Positions 56,397-64,000 of a stretch of 64,000 bases of DNA are shown here, one piece after another (position 1 is the first letter of the stretch; every line of letters starts with the position of its first letter). The stretch is from Blautia_A aquisgranensis (GTDB taxonomy: Bacteria > Bacillota > Clostridia > Lachnospirales > Lachnospiraceae): assembly GCF_040096615.1 (NCBI RefSeq), contig NZ_JBBMEJ010000001.1, positions 186,001-250,000 on the forward strand, written 5' to 3'. Both the position numbers and the translations under genes were made by a program. The notes beneath the pieces are model-generated. The model saw nothing but the letters and a program-made list of their open reading frames with translations. It was not told the origin of the DNA and did no database searches.

Positions 56397-58919
56397 TTAA
56401 GTCTGAATCTCATCCGGTTTAGTACTCATCAAAGCATAGGTTCTGGTATCCTGCGGATATCTGTCTGCAAAAGGTATGATTACATTTCCGTAAAAAAGCA
56501 GCCCTTCTCCTGCATTACTGTTATTTACAAAAGAAATCTGATGCTTGGAAATATTCAATTTCTCCGCAAGGATCTTCTGATCCCCGCTGTGCTGATTTAA
56601 CATCAGGATAAAATCACTGTTTCCCACAATACTTTCTACTGCCAGAGAGCCAAGAAAATCTGTTACATTCTGACTGATTCCTGTAATGATTCCACCCCAC
56701 TTACGAAATCTCTTCCACATTTCAATAGAATAATTAGCAGTCTGTGGCTGGTTCAGCAAAAGGTGAAATTCATCCACATAATAACGGGTTGATTTCCTGC
56801 GACTGCGGTTCTGTGATACTCTTGTCCAAACCATATGCTGGACAATCAACATCCCTGCTTTTCGTAGTGTGGTTCCAAGTTCCCGGATATCAAAGCATAC
56901 CACTCTGTTCTGCGTATCGACATTACTTCGATGGTTAAATACATTCTGCGATCCTGTTACATACAACTGCAGACTGTTGGCAATGTTCTGTGCTGCTGGT
57001 TTATCTGGTGCATAAAAGTTCAGACGTTCATAGAAATCCTGCAAAGTCGGCATATTTTCCGGTTTTGGATCATTGTAAAGATATTTTTTATAAATGTCTT
57101 TTACACACAGGTCAATCATGGAAACCTCATCACCATTTAATTCTGCATTTTGAGGTTTCTTCATAATGACCTCGCAGAAAGATGTGATAAACTCTGCTTT
57201 ATCAGCAATAATGGTATCAATATCCTCCACATCGCCATTAATCCTGTATTTCTCCGGATGATAAATAACATCCAGGTTCACTTCCATAGGATTGATGTAA
57301 TCATTACTTTTTGCACTGATTTTAATAACTTCACCATTTAAGGCATTTACCAGCGGAAAATATTCTCCCTCCGGGTCACAGATAATAATGTCATCGTCTG
57401 TAATCAGGAAAACATTGAGAATTTCTCTTTTCGTTGCAAAACTCTTACCGGAACCAGGAGTACCCAAAATCAGGCCGTTAGGTGTTTTCAATCGTTTCCG
57501 ATCCACCATAATGAGATTGTTTGACAGTGCATTTAAGCCATAGTAAAGAGCTTCACCGCCTTGGAAAAGTTCCTGTGTGGTAAACGGAACAAAGATTGCT
57601 GTAGAAGTCGTAGTCATAATTCTCTGTATTCCAGTCTGGTTCATTCCCAGTGGTAGTGATGCCACAAGTCCCTGTTCCTGCTGATATTGAAGTCTCCGTA
57701 TATTGCAATTATATTTCTGGGCGATTCCTGCAGTCTGATACACAATATTGTCCAGTTTTCTCTTATTGTCCGCTGTATTCATCAGCAAAAAAGTAAGTTC
57801 AAAAAGTTTCTCATTCCTGGACTGGATTTCATTGAGCAATCCCTCCACATCCTCTCCGTATGTAGAAATGTCCGTTGGAATAATATCCATATCATATCCG
57901 CTTCTGACCGCTTTCTTCTGTTCTTCAATTTTCATTTTCTGAATATTTGACAGCGTACTTTTCAGGCTTTTAATAGCTGCCTTGGGATCAATTGGACGCA
58001 GGTGCATATTGATGATAAGATTCTCTTCCAGATCCAGCAGATCTGCCAGCAGTTTATCCGTAAGTTCTGGTGATGTAATCTGTAAATATGACACGCATCC
58101 AAAAGTCTGTCCCATCCGAAAATAGCTGTCATTGCGAAAATCAAATCCGGTAGGTGCAATAAAGTCTTTTGTCTGCAGACCTGTTTTTGCAACCATCCCA
58201 TAATGGAAATGGAAAGATTCTTTTGTGTCCATATTCATCACATCATGCAGAATTTTCAGACGTTCTACCCCATTTAAAGGCTCTGCCATGGCTCCCATCA
58301 CCTTAAAATTATTCAATACACTGGCTTCAATTCTCTCCAGCCTGGATTTTGCATTTCGCAGATTATCCGCCTTAATGGAAAATGTAATATATTTTGTTTT
58401 TACAAGCCCATTATTTCCTTTGGAAAGCTGCATTTTCAACATATCCGAATATTCTTTCCGAATATCATTGAAACAGTCATCCTGCTCTGGAATATCAATA
58501 TTTTTTGCATACTCATCAAAATTCACCTGTTGATTAAGAAATGTAATTTGTACCTCAACAGAGCTGTCAAATGAATTCAGGAACTCACAATAGTTCTCAA
58601 AAATAGCCGCTTTATCATCATTCTGCGCTAACTGGTAATTTATATCGTAGAACTGCACCATCTTTGAATAATAGTTATCATCTGTCCTGCAGATACCATC
58701 CTTATATATTTCCTTATATGGAATCGTATCCTGCGCTGTAAAAGGCTTCCTCTTCTTCTGATTCTCCGCTTTTATCATCCGAAGTTCTTTCAGACGCTTT
58801 TTTTCTTCTTTCGTAAGTCCGGTTTTCTGTTTCTTATTTTTTTCGGTCTGCTTTTTTAAGGAAATGGAACGGATTTCTCGCTTCCCTGGCTTCTTTTGCC
58901 TTTTTCTCAAGCCATGCAC
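56397..58919 (-). CDS. VirB4-type conjugation ATPase
   Basis: 840 residues. The N-terminal 430 residues match the VirB4/CagE domain (IPYKEIYKDGICRTDDNYYS). The Walker A motif GTPGSGKSFATKREI is near 485 and Walker B-like segments are DIIICDPEGEYFPL and YYVDEFHLLLNQP. It powers assembly and transport of the type IV secretion channel at the inner face of the membrane. The assigned start lies 86 bases within prgI in another frame, with GAGGG upstream; a later start such as that near MIKAENQKKRKPFT cannot be excluded. Confidence 0.92.
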   Translation of the reverse strand: MHGLRKRQKKPGKREIRSISLKKQTEKNKKQKTGLTKEEKKRLKELRMIKAENQKKRKPFTAQDTIPYKEIYKDGICRTDDNYYSKMVQFYDINYQLAQNDDKAAIFENYCEFLNSFDSSVEVQITFLNQQVNFDEYAKNIDIPEQDDCFNDIRKEYSDMLKMQLSKGNNGLVKTKYITFSIKADNLRNAKSRLERIEASVLNNFKVMGAMAEPLNGVERLKILHDVMNMDTKESFHFHYGMVAKTGLQTKDFIAPTGFDFRNDSYFRMGQTFGCVSYLQITSPELTDKLLADLLDLEENLIINMHLRPIDPKAAIKSLKSTLSNIQKMKIEEQKKAVRSGYDMDIIPTDISTYGEDVEGLLNEIQSRNEKLFELTFLLMNTADNKRKLDNIVYQTAGIAQKYNCNIRRLQYQQEQGLVASLPLGMNQTGIQRIMTTTSTAIFVPFTTQELFQGGEALYYGLNALSNNLIMVDRKRLKTPNGLILGTPGSGKSFATKREILNVFLITDDDIIICDPEGEYFPLVNALNGEVIKISAKSNDYINPMEVNLDVIYHPEKYRINGDVEDIDTIIADKAEFITSFCEVIMKKPQNAELNGDEVSMIDLCVKDIYKKYLYNDPKPENMPTLQDFYERLNFYAPDKPAAQNIANSLQLYVTGSQNVFNHRSNVDTQNRVVCFDIRELGTTLRKAGMLIVQHMVWTRVSQNRSRRKSTRYYVDEFHLLLNQPQTANYSIEMWKRFRKWGGIITGISQNVTDFLGSLAVESIVGNSDFILMLNQHSGDQKILAEKLNISKHQISFVNNSNAGEGLLFYGNVIIPFADRYPQDTRTYALMSTKPDEIQT

Positions 58920-59262
58920 CCTCTTTCTCTAATTTATCGTACTCTATAATCCGGTCATATAAGTTTTGGGAACGATAGACCCTGATTCCAGGTCTTAAAA
59001 ATTTCTGCCGGATAATGTGAAGCAATATTTTCTCTGCTGGAAATCCATCCTTTTCATACATTGCAAAAAAGAAAAATGGCAGCATCACTATGATCATAAG
59101 CGTTGCTGCCACATCTGTTCCCAGTCCTGCTTTTGTCAGCAAATAGACCGGAACACCACAAATTCCTGCCAGAGAAAAACATATAATTTGTCTTTTAGTT
59201 AAATTCAGTGCTAATTTTGTCTTTATTTTTGAAAAATCTTTCGGCACTGGAACATATGCCAT
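58834..59262 (-). CDS. PrgI-family membrane protein
   Basis: 142 residues, MAYVPVPKDFSKIKTKLALN, with two adjoining membrane helices (about 28-46 and 52-70) and a basic cytoplasmic C-terminus. This pattern defines the PrgI/VirB3-like family, a partner of VirB4 in Gram-positive transfer channels. AGGAGG lies before the start. The end overlaps the VirB4 gene. Confidence 0.88.
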   Translation of the reverse strand: MAYVPVPKDFSKIKTKLALNLTKRQIICFSLAGICGVPVYLLTKAGLGTDVAATLMIIVMLPFFFFAMYEKDGFPAEKILLHIIRQKFLRPGIRVYRSQNLYDRIIEYDKLEKEGAWLEKKAKEAREARNPFHFLKKADRKK

Positions 59263-59276
59263 ATTCTTGTTTCCTC

Positions 59277-60149
59277 CTAATGTGCATTGAAGATTGATTT
59301 TGCCAGGGAACTGGTCTTAAACAGGCTGAAACATAAAATAACTGTATATGCTGCAACTGACCAGATAGCTGTATGAAGATTATCCGCAACTGTAATAGCA
59401 TTTACCAGAACTGCATAAATCGCAACACATACCATCATAAAAAATCCCTGGAATCCCAACGCTAATAATGCCTTCACGTAATTATTTCCAATACTTCCCC
59501 ATTCCCTGTTCGTAAATGTTGAAAACGGAATAGGTGCCACAGAGACATAAAGATATATTTCTATCATTCGTCCATATAAAATGACGGTAATCAGGACTGA
59601 TATGATTTTTAGACATAAACTGACCAGCATCGTTTCCAGACCAAGCCCCAGTAATTCTCCGATTCCCATATCTTCAATCTGCGTTTCAAGAAGCGTTTTC
59701 AATGCTTCTGTAACATCAATAGATGCGGAACCGGTTATCATACCGCCAGCATTGGATACCACATGATTCGCTACATCAAAAATTGCCATCGCAATATCAA
59801 AAGTATGAGTAACCAGATATACCGCTACCCACATCTTAAAAATGTATTTGAAAAACATAAACGTATCCGTATCGTGCATATTGTTTTTTTCCATAATCAT
59901 GGAAATCAGCTCATAACACAGTACAAATGTAATAATCATCCCCGCAATGGGGACAATGACATTATCCGACAGATTTTTTATCATGGAAAAAATGCCACTG
60001 TTCCAATTTTGGGGTGTTTTCCCAACCTCTGTAGCAATCGTTTCTACTTTGGTATTTACATCGGTGAACATGGTATCCAGGTTTGATGTGATCCAGCCTG
60101 TTAGCAGATCCTTTATGAACTCTGTTATTTTTTCGGTTATTCCACCCAT
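59277..60149 (-). CDS. TrbL/VirB6-like channel protein
   Basis: 290 residues with about six membrane helices. The first 60 residues (MGGITEKITEFIKDLLTGWI) are typical of the CTn-type TrbL family. It forms the inner-membrane part of the transfer channel. The start lies four bases after the Maff2 stop codon, so the two are coupled, but that upstream gene is truncated by element III, which may remove the promoter of the transfer operon. Confidence 0.88.
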   Translation of the reverse strand: MGGITEKITEFIKDLLTGWITSNLDTMFTDVNTKVETIATEVGKTPQNWNSGIFSMIKNLSDNVIVPIAGMIITFVLCYELISMIMEKNNMHDTDTFMFFKYIFKMWVAVYLVTHTFDIAMAIFDVANHVVSNAGGMITGSASIDVTEALKTLLETQIEDMGIGELLGLGLETMLVSLCLKIISVLITVILYGRMIEIYLYVSVAPIPFSTFTNREWGSIGNNYVKALLALGFQGFFMMVCVAIYAVLVNAITVADNLHTAIWSVAAYTVILCFSLFKTSSLAKSIFNAH

Positions 60150-60153
60150 TTAT

Positions 60154-60237
60154 TTATCCAAACAAAGTTGCAAGCTGTGGAATCAGGTTTATTCCAATCA
60201 GTACGATGCCACCGCCCGCCATCAACTGTTTTATGTC
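60154..60237 (-). pseudogene. 3' fragment of the Maff2 (VirB2-like) gene
   Basis: The frame reads DIKQLMAGGGIVLIGINLIP then QLATLFG and stops. This is the second hydrophobic half of a Maff2 protein. Upstream the sequence (SRLISSKYFL) is unrelated to the family. The first half must lie on the other side of element III, beyond the window. The frame is complementary in content to the 5' fragment at 14220-14360, but that one belongs to another element. Confidence 0.75.
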
Positions 60238-60309
60238 TTTTATGAGAAAATATTTGCTCGAAATGAGCCTTGAAAAGATTAAAATAGATTAAATTTTGAT
60301 AGATTTTTC

Positions 60310-61812
60310 TTATTTATGGGAGCCGGAACCTCTTTCGATGGTTCCAAGCTCCGGTATTGGTTTTAAGTTGAAATGAATTTCCATTGTGACCGTTTCAGGA
60401 GTACGGCAGTAATTTTCTGTTCCGTCTTTCTCCTGCGGTTCTGAGATAACGATTTTACTGATCAGCCGGTTCAGAAGATTGGCATCCAGTTCTTTGATGT
60501 CCGCATACTCGCTAATATCGTCAATCCACTGCTGGGACTGTGCATCCAGTTTTTCTTCCGTATTCAGCACACTCTCATTCTGGAAAAGTTCCTTTTTGAT
60601 ATCTGTCTGCTCCTTCTGTGTCTTCTCCAGCATCTTATCAAAAACAGATTCTGTAATCTTGTCATTGATAAGGTCATCATACAGTTTTGCAATCAGCCGG
60701 TCTAACGTTTCCAGGCGGTCTTTCTGCTTTGATACCAGCTTCTCCAGACTTTCCCTGTGTCCCTGTGTATCTTCCTCGCATAACTCCTTTACCCGGTTTT
60801 CCAGTTCTGTTCCGTCTCCGGTAACTGCTTTTGCACATTCCTGGATTCTGGTAAGGACTGCATCATACAGGTCATCAGCGTCCACCCGGTGCTGGGTACA
60901 ATGTGCTTTCCCCTTATGGATATAAGTGGAACAGGTATAAACTTCATGCTGGTCTTTGGTGTGCGTCTTCTTCAACGTCAACGCACCGCCACACTCTGCA
61001 CAGCGGAGTAATCCGGCAAACATGCTGTATTCTCCCTGTTCTGTCTGGCGTTTCCTGCCTTTCATCTTTGCCTGTACCAGATCAAATACATCCTGCGGAA
61101 TGATTGCTTCGTGGGTATCCCTGACTGTGATCCAGTCCTCCGGAGCTTTATCTCCCTGATTGCCAATCTTGAAACGGTAGTACCTTTTCTGGGAAGCCAT
61201 GTCACCACAGTAAACGGGATTCATCAGCAGGGATTTCAGATAGGATTCATCCCATACATATTTCCCATTTTCCGGGTCTTTCTGATATCCCAGTGGTGGA
61301 ACAACACCTGTAAACTTTCCCTTGGTTGCCTGCAGGTGATAGGACGCATGGACTTTCTTGGAAATATCTCTGGAATACATCTCGTTCAGCACGTTCTTAA
61401 ATGGGGCAATCTCATTGTCTCCGGCAAAGGTATCCACATTATCATATAATGCGATATACCTTACTCCATGCTTTGGGAAAAACTCCTCCATCAGAAATCC
61501 TGTCTGTACATGGTTTCGTCCCAGTCGGCTCTGGTCTTTGGTAATTACAAGATTCACCAGTCCTTTTTCACAGGCTTTGAGAAGTCTCTGCAAATCAGGT
61601 CGGTCTGTGTTCAATCCTGTATAACCATCGTCCTGAAACACATCCACCACCTGCCAGCCCTGTGACTGACAGTAATTCACCAGTATGTCTCTCTGGTTGG
61701 AGATGCTGGCACTCTCTCCGGTCAATTCGTCATCTTTGGAAAGTCGGCAGTATACACCAACTCTCCAGGTTGCATTTCTTTCTATATTGTTACTCATATA
61801 TCTGTTGTTCAT
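60310..61812 (-). CDS. Serine recombinase of element III, shortened recombinase domain
   Basis: 500 residues with GGAGG before the ATG. The catalytic domain is complete: VGVYCRLSKDDELTGESASI with the nucleophile serine, DGYTGLNTDRPDL and VITKDQSRLGRNHVQTG. The next domain jumps from PLGYQKDPENGKYVW directly to DESYLKSLLMNPVYCGDMAS; about 45-50 residues normally found between (the V-x-x-I-F and GIPTP region) are missing without loss of frame. The zinc ribbon (RCAECGGALTLKK) and coiled coil follow. It could be an in-frame deletion derivative with altered site recognition, or inactive. Confidence 0.88.
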   Translation of the reverse strand: MNNRYMSNNIERNATWRVGVYCRLSKDDELTGESASISNQRDILVNYCQSQGWQVVDVFQDDGYTGLNTDRPDLQRLLKACEKGLVNLVITKDQSRLGRNHVQTGFLMEEFFPKHGVRYIALYDNVDTFAGDNEIAPFKNVLNEMYSRDISKKVHASYHLQATKGKFTGVVPPLGYQKDPENGKYVWDESYLKSLLMNPVYCGDMASQKRYYRFKIGNQGDKAPEDWITVRDTHEAIIPQDVFDLVQAKMKGRKRQTEQGEYSMFAGLLRCAECGGALTLKKTHTKDQHEVYTCSTYIHKGKAHCTQHRVDADDLYDAVLTRIQECAKAVTGDGTELENRVKELCEEDTQGHRESLEKLVSKQKDRLETLDRLIAKLYDDLINDKITESVFDKMLEKTQKEQTDIKKELFQNESVLNTEEKLDAQSQQWIDDISEYADIKELDANLLNRLISKIVISEPQEKDGTENYCRTPETVTMEIHFNLKPIPELGTIERGSGSHK

Positions 61813-61838
61813 CTGATACCTCCGTTACTTTGCACATC

Positions 61839-62021
61839 CTACGCAGATTTCAGATTACTGAACTCATAATCATTATACTGCTTATCTTTCATTATTGCAA
61901 GTTTATCTTTTGTTTTCGTGTCACGTATTTTCTGTGCGATCACCTCTGCAAACACTTCTTTTGCGTCCTGATCACCGTCAAAATATACTCTGATGTTGAT
62001 AATTTTCTTCTTCACTGCCAT
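61839..62021 (-). CDS. Small hypothetical protein
   Basis: 60 residues, MAVKKKIINIRVYFDGDQDA to NDYEFSNLKSA, with GGAGG seven bases before the start. It has a beta-strand-like start and a charged helix, and no known motif. It lies directly upstream of the recombinase gene, 26 bases away, in the same direction. Confidence 0.65.
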   Translation of the reverse strand: MAVKKKIINIRVYFDGDQDAKEVFAEVIAQKIRDTKTKDKLAIMKDKQYNDYEFSNLKSA

Positions 62022-62224
62022 TGTAAAACCTCCATTTTTTGCAAAAAAAGAGCAGCTAATCCATTTTTACAGATTAACTGCCCAGACTGTTGGTTACATA
62101 TATTAAAATTTTTGTATTAACATTTCAGAAATTGGGGATATAATAAAGACAGGGATAAATCCCTGTCAGATGAACTGCATATTTTAATTTTCCCATTGAA
62201 AACAAGAGGAATGTGTGGTACATT

Positions 62225-62328
62225 TGTTATAGGAAAAGCACCCACTCCAAAGTGGATGCCGCCTGAGTTGACTAAATGGTCTTACGACCACCGCCTATCC
62301 TGTTGGCAGACAGGATAGGCATTTTTAT
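62225..62328 (+). ncRNA. Second putative antisense antitoxin RNA
   Basis: Possible promoter TTGAAA, 17 bases, TACATT at about 62197-62225. The predicted RNA holds CCACT/AGTGG then GGATGCCGCCTG, like the RNA at 25.4 kb, and ends in GCCTATCCTG (62293-62302), an identical loop TTGGCAGA, CAGGATAGGC (62311-62320) and a T-rich tract. It converges on the toxin gene. Confidence 0.6.
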
Positions 62329-62441
62329 TTCCTCTTGTTCTTCCGATCAAGAAAGGCAATAATCGCAATTAACAGGCTACCAAAAGCGATCAGTAAACTG
62401 AGTACGCCTAAGAATATTGAGATAATCTCATAAGCTGTCAT
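62325..62441 (-). CDS. Second holin-like type I toxin
   Basis: 38 residues: MTAYEIISIFLGVLSLLIAF, a second hydrophobic stretch, then FLDRKNKRK. AAAGGAGGTG precedes the ATG. It is a paralogue of the toxin at 25484-25585, with the same start pattern, one membrane helix and a basic end. Confidence 0.75.
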   Translation of the reverse strand: MTAYEIISIFLGVLSLLIAFGSLLIAIIAFLDRKNKRK

Positions 62442-62660
62442 ATCACGCACCTCCTTTCTTTCATCTCAGAACCCCGAAAGGCTCCGGTCTGTAAATATCA
62501 GGAGGCAGCCACACCCTGTCACAGGTGCTTCCCCGTAACATTGCTGTTACCGGATAATCATACCATTATATCCGCCATATTACAATTCATTTTTGTTCCA
62601 GATTCACAGCAATCCTTATTCTGTATGGATACCTGCTATTTCCGTTTGATTGCCTTGCAC

Positions 62661-62681
62661 CGGCAGACGGCAGACGGCAGA
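62661..62681. repeat. Three tandem copies of CGGCAGA
   Basis: A seven-base unit repeated three times. Two more CGGCAG words in the opposite sense (CTGCCG) occur within 50 bases at the 3' end of the primase/helicase gene. It may be an iteron-like site; the flanking 62450-62700 holds no gene. Confidence 0.4.
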
Positions 62682-62705
62682 TAGGGTATCTATAAAGCCT
62701 GCCGT

Positions 62706-64000
62706 TCACTCCAAAATTCTGCCGTCACCCATTCTCCCTTGTTTTTTTAATCGAATGGTATTTTCCTGCTTTTCATTCATCCGATAATCCAGTTCTTCTT
62801 TCATCCGGCTTCTGGCTTCTCGCATGGTTCTCTGGGAGATTCCCTGTGCTTTTGCCTTTTCATCCAGTTCCCGGATTGTGACTGCATTTCCGTCTGCAAG
62901 CAGTTCATAGATCAGTTTCGTTCCCCGTTGCAGTTTTGTTTCTGTCGGCTTTCCTTCCTTTCCGTCCAGAAGATCATCTGCGGAAATCTCATAAGCTCCC
63001 ACCCAGCGGAATCCTTCTTCATCTCCAAGTTTAAATGCCATCGTCTCACCTGGAGGTGCAAGAGAACTTTTCTCATGGATCAGTACTCTTGTTGTCGGGT
63101 CTTTCTTTACTTTCCCGATAAAAAGCAGGCTTCTCACCGCCGCCATGATATCAATAGAACCAAGTCCCCGGTAAGTACTCTGTGTCCCTGAAGATTTATT
63201 CAGATGTCCGATCAGCACAATCGCACAACCGGTCTTTTCAGCGATCATTCCCAGTTTCCGGAATACCGGACGGACTTCATTTGCCCGGTTCATATCCACA
63301 TCGGCACCGATAAAAGCCTGTACCGGATCAATGATTAAAAGTCTGACCTGATTCTGACGGATTGCTTTTTCAATACGGTCATCGGATAACGTCAATGCTT
63401 CCTCTGTATCATCAATGACCATCACCCGACTCAGGTCTGCTCCTGCTTCCACCAGCCTCGGCTTAATCGTATCTCCCATACCGTCTTCTGCAGTCTGATA
63501 GATCACATTAAAAGGTTCAATCTCTTCCATGTTCGGGAAAGTCTTACGGTTCGTGCAGGCTGCGGTCAGCATCATGGCAAAATAAGTTTTTCCCTCTCCT
63601 GGATTGCCCTGAATAATCGTCAGTTTTCCAAATGGCAGATAGGGAAACCACAGCCATTCTACACTGGTCTGTTCAATGTCTTCATAACACAACATCGGCA
63701 CCAGTTCTTCCTTCTCCGGTACTTTCATTGTAACTGTTTCAATGATTGATTTCTTCCTGTCTGCATTTTTATCACAGAGGATTTCATTCCAGTCCTTTCG
63801 GGACGGTTTCAGACGGATGACACTGTATCCGTCCGGGATTTCTATTGCCAATTTCTCACTGGCTTCATTCCCTGCATGGTCATTATCCAGGCACAGGAAA
63901 ACCGAAGTAATCTGAGGGCGTTCAGAAAGAAAAGCCATCAGTGCCGCACTGGAAATGCCACCCAGACTCAGGTAGCTCCGCTTTTTCCAGTCTTTGGGAA
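62706..64000 (-). CDS. Toprim-RepA-like primase/helicase, 5' end outside the window
   Basis: About 431 residues are visible. The frame is open through the window edge (PKDWKKRSYLSLGGISSAAL), so an internal methionine at 63938 is not the real start. Residues up to about 75 are the end of a Toprim fold with VFLCLDNDHAGNEASEKL. A RepA/AAA_25 helicase follows with Walker A GNPGEGKTYFA, Walker B LLIIDPVQAFI and VLIGHLNKSSG. The end is a winged-helix-like part (TIRELDEKAKAQGISQRTMR). It probably primes and unwinds the element circle for replication. Fusion of the two activities is unusual compared with the separate genes I know. Confidence 0.85.
   Translation of the reverse strand, partial: PKDWKKRSYLSLGGISSAALMAFLSERPQITSVFLCLDNDHAGNEASEKLAIEIPDGYSVIRLKPSRKDWNEILCDKNADRKKSIIETVTMKVPEKEELVPMLCYEDIEQTSVEWLWFPYLPFGKLTIIQGNPGEGKTYFAMMLTAACTNRKTFPNMEEIEPFNVIYQTAEDGMGDTIKPRLVEAGADLSRVMVIDDTEEALTLSDDRIEKAIRQNQVRLLIIDPVQAFIGADVDMNRANEVRPVFRKLGMIAEKTGCAIVLIGHLNKSSGTQSTYRGLGSIDIMAAVRSLLFIGKVKKDPTTRVLIHEKSSLAPPGETMAFKLGDEEGFRWVGAYEISADDLLDGKEGKPTETKLQRGTKLIYELLADGNAVTIRELDEKAKAQGISQRTMREARSRMKEELDYRMNEKQENTIRLKKQGRMGDGRILE

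Larger units (their letters stand above)
60240..64000. mobile_element. Element III: start of a further serine-recombinase element
   Basis: Maff2 similarity stops near 60237 and is followed directly by the 3' end of a serine recombinase gene, the same layout as the left end of element I. Contents visible are the recombinase, a small gene, a type I toxin-antitoxin locus and a Toprim/helicase gene. The other end is outside the window. The exact junction base could not be fixed because the second end is not visible. Confidence 0.6.

Overview
The window reads as an accessory region of a gut Firmicute, most likely Lachnospiraceae or a close clostridial relative. The reasons are the low-GC coding on most of the span, the CD1108/DUF4315/DUF4366/PrgI/VirB4 conjugation module, the SpaA/Cna_B surface protein with an SPKTG sorting signal, the tet(O)-tet(40) tandem, and TnpX/TnpV/TnpW-type mobile elements. 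No rRNA, tRNA or CRISPR array was seen. I cannot name the species.

Layout. At the left edge is a truncated MecA-like class B penicillin-binding protein behind a BlaI/MecI-type operator. From about 1.9 to 60.2 kb runs the backbone of one large integrative and conjugative element (ICE A), transcribed leftward. Read in that direction from the right it holds: a VirB2/Maff2 fragment, TrbL/VirB6, PrgI, VirB4, a three-domain cell-wall hydrolase, DUF4315, DUF4366, topoisomerase III, a giant thioester/Cna_B adhesin, an XRE regulator, a type I toxin-antitoxin locus, a very long ArdC/methylase/SF2-helicase protein, and an ArdC/metallopeptidase/nucleotidyltransferase polyvalent protein.

ICE A is interrupted three times by elements ending in large serine recombinases. 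Element I (8123-18584, 10.46 kb) splits the helicase gene just before its motif VI. It is a composite of a truncated recombinase, a GC-rich Tn1549-like conjugation fragment (replication initiator, DUF5348, PcfB, VirD4, Maff2 start), and the tetracycline genes tet(40) and tet(O) with a tet(M)-type leader, ending in tnpV. Element II (33656-50323, 16.67 kb) splits topB. It carries tnpW, a MobA relaxase with an oriT-like site, ANT(6), a nucleoside phosphorylase, a two-component system with a lipoprotein, and a second nested mobilizable element with a tyrosine integrase, xis, regulator, relaxase and an RSF1010-type oriT. It ends in a complete serine recombinase. Element III begins inside the Maff2 gene near 60.24 kb and runs off the right edge; it has an internally shortened serine recombinase, a second type I toxin-antitoxin locus and a Toprim-RepA-like primase/helicase. 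For I and II the target gene can be rejoined in frame at a GA dinucleotide, as expected for TnpX/TndX-like recombinases.

Together the genes describe a conjugative scaffold that has been a repeated target of mobilizable, resistance-carrying passengers. Its own topoisomerase, helicase and pilin genes are all broken, and the helicase gene also has a one-base frameshift, so ICE A itself is probably no longer self-transmissible unless the passengers excise. The least conventional signals are overprinted genes: a tnpV homologue with a perfect ribosome binding site lies out of frame in the disordered linker of the ArdC/helicase protein, and a coiled-coil gene lies out of frame in the relaxase C-terminus.
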